The position numbers and the translations under genes were made by a program. A stretch of 40,961 nucleotides of DNA, from positions 1 through 40,961 of IMG/VR virus record IMGVR_UViG_3300033144_003902, one strand, 5' to 3'. The notes below the pieces were generated by a model. The model saw nothing but the letters and a program-made list of their open reading frames with translations, ran no database searches and was not told where the DNA came from. This DNA comes from a virus. Every line of letters starts with the position of its first letter. The first letter of the stretch is position 1. Below are positions 5,928-14,600 of the stretch, in pieces.

Positions 5928-7501
5928 CAGAAGATCCTCGCGAGGGCCTTGGCGTGGATCGCGAAGCGCTTGTCGTTCGTAGGGTTGTCGCTGATGTAGA
6001 TCATGCAGCGCTGCTCCGAGGTCGCCAGGGTAACGGCGGTTCGCGTGGTCCCGCCGTCCAGCTCCCACCAGAACAGCCCGCCAGGAGTAACCGTGCCGGG
6101 GCTGTAGTGAGTAATGGCCGGAATCTTGAACATGCGCTGCGGAAAATCCCAGCCCGTGCCCGTGTCGTTGGCCCCGCCCGCACCGGAGAACGCCCAGAGC
6201 GCGCCCTCGAAAACCAGGGCATAGTTGGCCGGGGTGACGCCGTCTGCGAACGTCGTGGTGCAGAAGCGCTCGCACTCAGCCCTGACCTCTGCCATGGACT
6301 TCGGGACGAACACCTCAAGGTCCCCGCCAAGCGAGTACGGGGATCCACGGAGCACCACGTTCGAGATATAGACCTCGTCGGCGATGGAGATCGTGTCATC
6401 GTCCGACCAGATCATCAGCCCCCAATTAGAGCTGGCGACAAAGTGCCCGTTCACGTTGACTCTGTAGTTTGCCCACGTACCTGCCACGAGATCCAGCTCG
6501 CCGCCTGCGCCAATGTGGAACGTGTAGCTGCCGGCCAGTACGGGGTTCGCCCCCGCCGCAGGCCACGTCAAGATCGGGTCGGGAGTACCAGTCGCGTCGT
6601 CCAGCGCGCCGTCCCAATGCACGACCCCGACCCTGAGCTTGACGGGAGACGTCTTGCCCGACAGCAACTTCGCCGAGAACGAATAATGAACGCGGCGCTG
6701 GTGCAGATACGAGCACACGTCGCGCGGCGCGAGCGTGAACAGCGCCCACTTCTTGTCGGCAGTCACCTGAGTGACCTTGATGGCAGACCTGCTGACGTCA
6801 GGGATCTCGGTGGAGTTCGTCGTCAAGGCGACGTCCACGCAACCATCCTGCTCGACCAGGAGCTTCCACTGGTCCGCGCAGTAGGTTTGGTCGACCGGGG
6901 CCGCGAACGACTCCCCTTCTTGCCATAGCTCAAAGTCGGGGTTCGCGATCACGTTGCGGGTATCGACTATCGCGCTCGCATGGACGCCGTCGAGCAAGTC
7001 GGCGTCGAGAGTGTTGGCAGGCCCCTCTGCCTTGAAGGCCGCCGTGCCGAAGTCGTCCCAGATCGGGACCTTCCCCGCCGACGTGCCGGTGTCGAGCAGA
7101 GCCACGGTCCCCAGGGCTTCTCGCGTGACAAGAAACTCGATGACGTTGGCACCGGCCATGACCGTGGGGGAGTCGGCCGTCAGAGTGATGATCGTGTGCG
7201 CCCCGAACACGACGCTCTCGACGGTGGCGATTATGATTGAAATCCCGTCCCCGACGCGGACGACTGTTCCGGCCGGGAACGCGGACTCGTAGTTCACGCT
7301 TGCGATCTGCACCTTGTCGTCGGCGTTCTTGGTGACGACATCCCCGAGCTGGACGAGCTGGATCCACGGGAAGCTCTGCCAGCCGCGCTTCAGCTTGGCC
7401 ATAAGCTCGCGCTGGACGTTGTTGACCACGTCCGACTGCCACCCTTCCGGCGCGTCGGAGTTGGCGCTGTCTACTGCCTCGAGGTCTGCGATCTCGGCCA
7501 T
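5927..7501 (-). CDS. Tail fibre protein with LDADLLDG motif and carbohydrate-binding-like region
   Basis: A 524-residue fibre. GAGGAG sits 6 bases before ATG 7501. Residues 10-40 (APEGWQSDVVNNVQRELMAKLKR) match the N-terminal module seen in many phage tail proteins and in the next gene upstream. It probably anchors the fibre to the tail. At about residue 163 comes TLDADLLDGVHASA, a motif typical of the end of fibre shafts. It is followed by NVIANPDFELWQEGESF and YCADQW, the usual start of a galactose-binding-like or receptor-binding beta-sandwich. The C-terminal third is Gly/Trp/Thr-rich and probably forms the tip. The role, adsorption to the host surface, follows from these family features; the receptor is unknown. 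Confidence 0.8.
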   Translation of the reverse strand: MAEIADLEAVDSANSDAPEGWQSDVVNNVQRELMAKLKRGWQSFPWIQLVQLGDVVTKNADDKVQIASVNYESAFPAGTVVRVGDGISIIIATVESVVFGAHTIITLTADSPTVMAGANVIEFLVTREALGTVALLDTGTSAGKVPIWDDFGTAAFKAEGPANTLDADLLDGVHASAIVDTRNVIANPDFELWQEGESFAAPVDQTYCADQWKLLVEQDGCVDVALTTNSTEIPDVSRSAIKVTQVTADKKWALFTLAPRDVCSYLHQRRVHYSFSAKLLSGKTSPVKLRVGVVHWDGALDDATGTPDPILTWPAAGANPVLAGSYTFHIGAGGELDLVAGTWANYRVNVNGHFVASSNWGLMIWSDDDTISIADEVYISNVVLRGSPYSLGGDLEVFVPKSMAEVRAECERFCTTTFADGVTPANYALVFEGALWAFSGAGGANDTGTGWDFPQRMFKIPAITHYSPGTVTPGGLFWWELDGGTTRTAVTLATSEQRCMIYISDNPTNDKRFAIHAKALARIF

Positions 7502-7504
7502 GAC

Positions 7505-8641
7505 CTACTCCTCGCCCCACAGCTCTTCGATAATGAGAATCGACTTCCTCCTCGCTTCGGCGGTGTCTACGATTTTCACTTTTCGCGTCGAGCCGTTGCC
7601 GTCGTTCTTGATAACCACCGTGAGTACGTCGCCTACCAGCGGAGTGATGAGGACCGGACCGAGTATGTAGTAGCCCTCGCTGGTCCCGCCCGGAGTGCCG
7701 GTTGCGCTGCTGTCCCTGGCGACCTCGAAATCCGTCTCGTCTCCCGTAGCGCCCATGTGGGCCGCGACCCAGTCGATGTGTATTACCTGTTGCATTTGCA
7801 GCCTGACCCAAAGGCGGAACGCCTTGATTCCGTCGAAGACGGCTCCACCGGGATTCATCCCGGCAGGCCAGTCCGTCGGCTCCCAGAATGAGTTGCTCCC
7901 GGAATTGGTGTTCTCCGTCGCGATGTATTTTTGCATCAGGTACGGGGAGTCGAGCAATGCCACGGAGCCAAGGAACGGCTCTACGAGAACCGGGTAGACG
8001 TCCTCTGCCATCGGCAGTTTTCCTGCGGTCAATCCCACGTCCTTGAGCGAGGCGCTGCCCAGGTCGCTGTTCTGCGGCAGCTCGTCGGTGGCACCGCCGA
8101 AGTCCTTGGTGGCCGCGGTCCCCAGCGGGAGGGCTTGCCCCAGCATCGTCGTGATGTCCTCGGCCAGAGGGATCGTCGCGCCCGCCGTGCCGAGCGAGAT
8201 GAACGCTGGGCGCTTCAGCGCGATGGCTGAATACTCGACCTTCACGGTGTTGGCCGACACGATCCCGGCGTCGAGTTCAACAGTGACGTCGTTGTTTCCA
8301 CCGCTATAACCCGACACCGTGATCCAGCCGAAGACCTCGCCGGCCACGTCGTCGGTGAACTTCACGCGCCGTTCCGCAAGTAGCTGCCCCGTGACGTCGC
8401 GGGGGCCAGCGATGCGCAGCTCGGTATCGCTCAGCCTGGTGAACACCCACGACTCGTCGGTGCCAGCGAAGGGCTCCACCCATGACGGGTCGTCCCAGAA
8501 GAGCTTGACGGCTGCCATGAAGGCGCGAATGAAGTTGTTGACCTGGTCGGAGGTCCAGCCTTCCTGCGGCCAGTCGGGAGGAACCCCCACTCCGTTGCCA
8601 GCGGCAGTCCTCGCGTACTCTTCCAGTGTCTTATCTGCCAT
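7505..8641 (-). CDS. Tail fibre or tail spike-base protein sharing the VNN N-terminal module
   Basis: A 378-residue protein whose ATG at 8641 lies inside the last codons of the giant gene (11-base overlap), with GGAG 7 bases upstream. Residues 20-50 (PPDWPQEGWTSDQVNNFIRAFMAAVKLFW) carry the same anchor-type module as the neighbouring 524-residue fibre. A beta-rich region follows (ELRIAGPRDV..VKFTDDV..GWITVSGYSGG), then Ala/Gly/Leu-rich repeats such as SLGTAGATIPLAED, PLGTAATKDFGG and SLKDVGLTAGKLPMAED. These look like triple-helical or beta-helical shaft repeats. The C-terminus (VRLQMQQVIHIDW to LTPLVGDVLTVVIKNDG) may be the tip. Probably an adsorption protein, or an adaptor between tail and the longer fibre. 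Confidence 0.75.
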   Translation of the reverse strand: MADKTLEEYARTAAGNGVGVPPDWPQEGWTSDQVNNFIRAFMAAVKLFWDDPSWVEPFAGTDESWVFTRLSDTELRIAGPRDVTGQLLAERRVKFTDDVAGEVFGWITVSGYSGGNNDVTVELDAGIVSANTVKVEYSAIALKRPAFISLGTAGATIPLAEDITTMLGQALPLGTAATKDFGGATDELPQNSDLGSASLKDVGLTAGKLPMAEDVYPVLVEPFLGSVALLDSPYLMQKYIATENTNSGSNSFWEPTDWPAGMNPGGAVFDGIKAFRLWVRLQMQQVIHIDWVAAHMGATGDETDFEVARDSSATGTPGGTSEGYYILGPVLITPLVGDVLTVVIKNDGNGSTRKVKIVDTAEARRKSILIIEELWGEE

Positions 8642-11600
8642 TCTCGCGCTCCTGCTGGGCTCTCACCTTCGGCTCGATTGACCTCACGCCGCGTTCGTAG
8701 AGTCGCTCGCGCTCGCGAAGCAGCTTCTCCTTCTCGTCCCGACCGCGCTCGGCAGACCATCCCTTCTTCTGCATCGTCTGTCGAAACTTCCTGATCTCCG
8801 CGTCCACTTTCCCGATCCGCTTGCTGGTGTTGCTCAGTCTCTTCCTGTGGCGGAAGACGACACCTTCCACGGTGTCGTCGTGCTCGCGCAACCCCTCGCG
8901 GTCTCGGTTCTCTGTCATGATGCCGCGGTCGACACGCGCCTTGTTGAGCCACTCCATATACTGGAACCAGTCACGCTGGTACTGCGTATTGATCCCCCGC
9001 GTGGGCTTGACGCGCCGCAGACCGGCTCGCTCACCAGGTCGCTTGGCCGGCACGTCGAAGAAAATGTCGTCCAGCGTGCCCAGGACGATGCCGGGGATCG
9101 TCGCCATGAACGACTGCATCACCGACTCCATCATGGCGGGGCTCTTCATCCAGTCGACTATCGGAGCGTCCTTCATTGCCTCGCCGTACGCCCGCATGGT
9201 CTCCGAGGTGGACGCCTTCGTCTGGTGCCGCGGTGAGGCCGCGCTCATTCTGTGTCCCAGCACCGGCCGGCCAGTGAATGGGTCTTTGTCCGCAAGGATC
9301 TTGAACGCCGCGTTGAACAGCGGCGGGATACCGATCCCGAAGTTGGTGGAGATCGAGAACAGCAGTGCCATGCCGTGGCTGAATGCGACGGGGTCCTCCG
9401 ACTCCAGCATGTTCTCCAGCCAGAGATCGCCGACGGCAGTGAACATGCCGATGTCGTACGGCCTGGGCATTCGGAACATCTCGTACTCGACTTCGCCGAC
9501 GCCGGTTCTGCCGACGGGAACGTAGAAGTAGTTGTAGAGCATCTTCTTTTGATGGTCCGTGTTCCGGTACTCCTCAATGCCCATGTTGTGGGCCGTGTTC
9601 CACATCGAGAAGCCCATCATCCCTATGATCTTGGCGACCGTCCTGGTCTTCATCGACTCGTCGGCCACACTCATCCTGAAGGCTTCGGCCAGGTCGTCGC
9701 GGCCTGCCAGCGCAGCCGCCCTGCTGAGACCCTGCCCAGGGCCCAGCGCTCGATAGAACCGGTCCCACGATGCGACTTGGGCACGGAGGAACGGAATGGC
9801 GATCATGAGCCCATGCGCCACGCCCGAGTAGCCTTGCTGCGAGAAGTCTACGGACGCCTCGCGGTAATACTTCCCCAGCTCGAATCCTTCCTTCCCGGCC
9901 CTCTCGGCCCTGATCGCCTCGCCCAGCCGCGGCCCCATCTCGGTGACGGCGACGGCCCTGTCGAGTGCGCGGAGTATGGATCCAGGCTCCGGTGTCATCC
10001 CGGCCAGCCTGTCGCCAGCGCTCACCCCCTTGTTGTGCCGCTGCGCGTACTTGGTGATCGCGCGACCACGTCGGTAGTCGATCCCCCTGGGCACCTTGGA
10101 CGACTTCCACGTCAGGAAGTTGGCCGTCTTCGACACGATGCTGCCCTCGCGGATAGCGCCACCGGTCCCAAACGCCATGACCCCGCGGCGCGGACTCAGC
10201 GACTGGTCAGACACGAGGCCGCCACCACCCAGGTTCGACACTGCCCGCTCGGCGATCTCTGAACGGAGGCCCGGAGTAACAAACTTCATCGCCTCGTAGT
10301 AGCCCTTGATCGTCGTCGTGAGCCAGTCCTTGGACTGCCGGGAAAGGGTGAAGTTCGTTATCGGGTCGCGAGCGAGCTGGCCGACGAGGAAGTCTGGACC
10401 ACGAGTGACCGACGTCTGCAGGATCCGCCGCTGCGCGTTGAAGAACTTCGCCAAGTTCCCGAGTTCCGGCTTGCGGAAGTGCTGCAGGGCCTCGACCAGC
10501 AATTTGTCGTGGACCTCGAAATACCGCGGTCTGACCTTCCCGTCGGGCGACTTCATGAACACGGCCATGACGTTGTTGTCGATCAGCGGACGTCCGCCAG
10601 CGAACATCGTAATCGCTTCCGGTAGCCACTCCTCGCGCATAAAGCTCTCGGGGATCTCTATCCCCGCCCGTTCGGCGTCCTCCTTAACGGCCTTCATGAT
10701 CGCTTTGCGGACGTCCTCGACGCGAGCCTCGTAGTTCTCGGAGCCTGGCTTGATCTCGCCGCCGAACAGGCCGCCGCCCTTCGTCTTCAGATCCCTGTCC
10801 TCCGCGACCAGCAGTTGCCTGGCCACCTTCACCTTGACGTGATTCTCGATGGCGGCGTGGATCATCCTCGCAGGCGTCTCGTAGAGCCTCGTAAGGGGGT
10901 CCTTGAACTGCCGGCCGCCACCCGTGAGCCTACGGATCGGGTTGCTGGCACTGATGGGCGTGTTCGGGGTGGTGCCAGACGCACCGCGCGAGCCCTGGCC
11001 TGGCGGCCCTTCCATGATGCGAGAGAAGCTGATGGCGTAGTCGGCGTAGGGCCACATGAGCCGCTGCTCGCGACTGATGAGCCCGAGGTCCTGCGCGAAG
11101 TCCGCGATGTGCTCGTTGAATTTGACCAGCGCCTTGTAGCCATCTTCGAAGTGCTGGTACTCCTCCTTCAGCGCCATCCCCTGCCGCATGGCTTCCTTCG
11201 ATATGCCAACGGTGGCGCCGCCGATCTTGCGGTCCAGGATTTGCCTAGCCACGTCCTTGACGGCGTCCATGCTGGCATCTTCACCGAGCTTCTCGCGGGC
11301 CGTCATGATCGCGTCGGCGTGCATCTGCTGGTACTGGTCCTCGCTCACCTCTCGGCCGCTAGGCCGGTCGCGTCGCGACGCCGCGCTGCCCACGGAGATC
11401 GGCCTCTCGGCGTTGGGCTCCTCGCCCCACGCGATCTTGTCCGGGTCGATCTGGTAGAGCTTGAGCACTCGCTCGACGGCCTCCTGGCGGGTCTCTCCGA
11501 ACTGCACTGCGGCGCGAGTGCCATTCATCAGGCGGGCGTACTTCGGTATGACCTCGGGGTCCCTTGCCACCGCTTCGGCATTCAGGAACTCCACGACGTC

Positions 11601-14600
11601 GATAGTCTCGATGCGCTCGGCGCTGGCGAGGGACCACGCCCTGCGTGCCTGGACGTACGAGAGAAACTTCGACAGCGTCGGCAGGCTCGGGCGTGTGTGG
11701 AGTGCAGCGGCGAGGATGCTCCTCAGAGACTCGCCTTCGAACACGATCCCCTTGCCAGTGAAGACCGGATGCCCCCTGTCGGTGATCTGCTCTGCCATCC
11801 ACGGGATTCCGCGAGACGCCCTGGCCATGAAGAACGGCCCGTCGTCCGAGAGGTAGCCGCGAGTGGACATTTCGAGCTTGGCAATGCCATGGAAGGCGTC
11901 CACGTACTTCGCGCGGAAGTTGTCGAGGCTGCCGTTGTAGGCCGCCCATATCGGGGCGTGCGTGGCGCCGGTCTGCGCGAGTATCGACGCCTCGCCCGTC
12001 TGCTCGAAGTAGTCGTGGGCGTCCCGCTCGACCTCCTTCCACATCTTCCGCTCGGCCTTCGGGCGCTGGCTGATCCATTCATCGAACGTGCGTGAGAAAT
12101 TCGGCGCCTTCTCGCGCACGTACGCCTGATTGCTGAAGTAGAGACGGACGGCTTCCGAGAACCCTTCCTCTGGCATGGACTGCCGGTAGCTGAGGTCGAT
12201 CATCTCCCTGATGTGGGCCGGCAGGCTGGGGTCCCTGAACGACTCCGGACCCAGCGACTCTATGCCGAACGCCCTGCCTAGCTCCGGGTGGTGGTCGAGG
12301 AGTTGGTGCCCCATCTCGTGGAAACCCACCTGGAAGTCCCACCAGTCCCGAACCTTCGTCCAGCCCGTCCCCTTCTGGTAGAAGCCAAGCATCTCTGCCG
12401 AGAACTGCGCGGCCTTCGCATTCATCCGACCGAAGTTCATGGTCCAGCCGCGGAACTTGAACGGCTTGAATATCACCTGGGCCCGCGTAATGACGCGAGG
12501 CGGGAGGTCGGCTGACACGCGGGTGCGCGTCTCTAGGTCGCGGAAGCCGGTGTAGTTTTGACCAGGGCGCTCGCCCTCGGCGTCCTCGGGGTCCTTGTCC
12601 CTCTCGACCCGCGCGCTCTTCTCGGCGTTTTCGGCGGCCTCGATCTTGCGCCGGACCTCGCCCAGGTCGTCAGTCTCGGCGCCGATCTCGTTGAACCGGT
12701 TGCGCCTTTCATTGCGCGAGGGCTCTGGCGTGATCGGTCGCTCGGACGCCTCGACACCGCTCCGGTCCCATTTCCAGCGCCCCTTCCCGGCCTGTTTGAT
12801 GACACCGGCCTCGGCCATGTCGGCGAGGGCTTCGCGTACCTGCTCTCGCTCTGCTGGCGTGGCGCGCTTCCCCTTCACGATCCCCATCTTGCGACCGAGC
12901 CCAGTGATCGTGAACCCCTTCGACCCGAAGCTCTGCGCAGCGGACGCTGCGCTCCACTCGTCGGTCTTCACGTCTTCGCGCTGCACCGGCCCCGCCTTCG
13001 GGCGGTCCCCCAGGTCCGGTCGGACGTCAGCAGAGAGGAACGCCTGATTGAACGCGCGCCCCATGTCGTCCCGCATATCGCCGCCGAAGAGGTCTTGGAC
13101 GCCAGACTCGTGCTCCTCCAGAATGTCCACTGCCCGCTTCCACTTGTGCCGGGCCAGCTTCAAAGGGTCGCCACCGGCCTGGTGCGGCGCGAGCGTCCTG
13201 TGGATGGCCCCCAGGCGCGCGTCGAGCACCGAAGGGGCGGTCTCTGGCATGTCGATGCCAGGCATGGAGGGCTCGCGCAGGAACATATTCAGGTCGGTGT
13301 CCTCGGGCCTCTCGCTCTGCCTGCGCATGATCTCGCTCTTCAATACCTGCTGCACCATGTCGCCGAAGAAGTTTGGGGACTTGCGCATCCCGCGGAGTAT
13401 CGACGGGGCCATTATGGCGACGCGGTTATACAGGTCGGGCAGCTCGGCGATCTCATCGACCAGGTGGTCGTCGCCAACCACTCTGTCGATGATGGCGTTG
13501 CGGAGAGCCTCGATGCCGTACGGCTTCAACCTGCCGTCTGTCTCGAAAAACACGTCGACAGAGTCGTCGGGGATGATCTTCCGGAGGGCCTCCCGCATGG
13601 CCTTCGATCCCATTACGGCCTGCTCGAGCTGGGTCCTGCCCCCCGTTGTGGTTGCGGGCTCCTGGTCGATCTTGTCGGCGATGTCCAGCAGGGCCTGCTC
13701 GAATTCCTGGGTGAACCTCGCGGAAAGTTCGCGCCCCACTTCCCGGTTGGTCATGTCGCGCCCGCCGCCGCCACGGTTCAGCGCGGACGAAAGGGCGCTC
13801 GCTTCCTTTGTCGACTGCGGGCGCTGATTGCGCAGGAGCTGGACGGGGACCGGCCGCGCCATGTGGTCGATCTCTACGGGGTCGATGCCGTACGCCTCTG
13901 CCCAGCGCTGCGCGCTCTCTTGGAGCTGCGCCTCGGTGCGGAGCTGGTTGTACTGGTCGCGACGATTCCCGCCCATGTTGAAGAACCACCAGTCGTTCGC
14001 GCCCGTCGCCTCGCGCAAGGCGAGGACGATAGAGGGGCCCTGGTTGGGGTTCCCGCTCGCCCGGTACGACTCGTTCTCCTGGTAGTTCTCCGGCTGGGCA
14101 CGCTTGATGGTGACTTCCAGCGAGCCCTCGTTGTAGCCGCTGCGAGTCTGCATCCACGGCGGGTAGGACTCGTTGGCCTCGATGTGCCGCCCGCCCTGGG
14201 TGGTCCAGGGGCCGCCGACCTCGACGTTGTGCGAGCTGGTGAGCAGCTCCTGCTCTACGAACCCCAGCTCAGTCTCGTACTTGACCCCGTCGTGGGTAAT
14301 GACGTTGCGCTTCCCGAGGGAGACCCAGCCCTCCGTGGCGTCGTTGACCGGCAGGGCGCTCTCGTCGCCCTTGGTCTGCTTTGGTCCCCAGAAGAACGCT
14401 CGGCCGCCGTGGCCGAAGCCGTTCAGGGCCAGCATGGTCCTGTGAAGCTCCTTCTCCAGCTCGTGCAACCGCTGCTCGGCGGCGACGTAGTCCACGTCCG
14501 TGATGTTCGGGGAGGCGCGCTTGATGTCCTCGATGACTTGCCACGGCTCGCGCTCGCCAGCGGCGGCCTTCCTGGCCTGTTCGGCGCCCTCGCCAGCCAA

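Noticed and set aside
3707-8641. Diversity-generating retroelement in the tail region
   Set aside because: BPP-1-like phages can carry one, but there is no reverse transcriptase gene or template/variable repeat pair in the window.
10815-12095. Plus-strand frame of 426 codons antisense to the giant gene
   Set aside because: Same shadow composition and no start signal; the minus-strand frame there includes recognised polyvalent-protein sequence.
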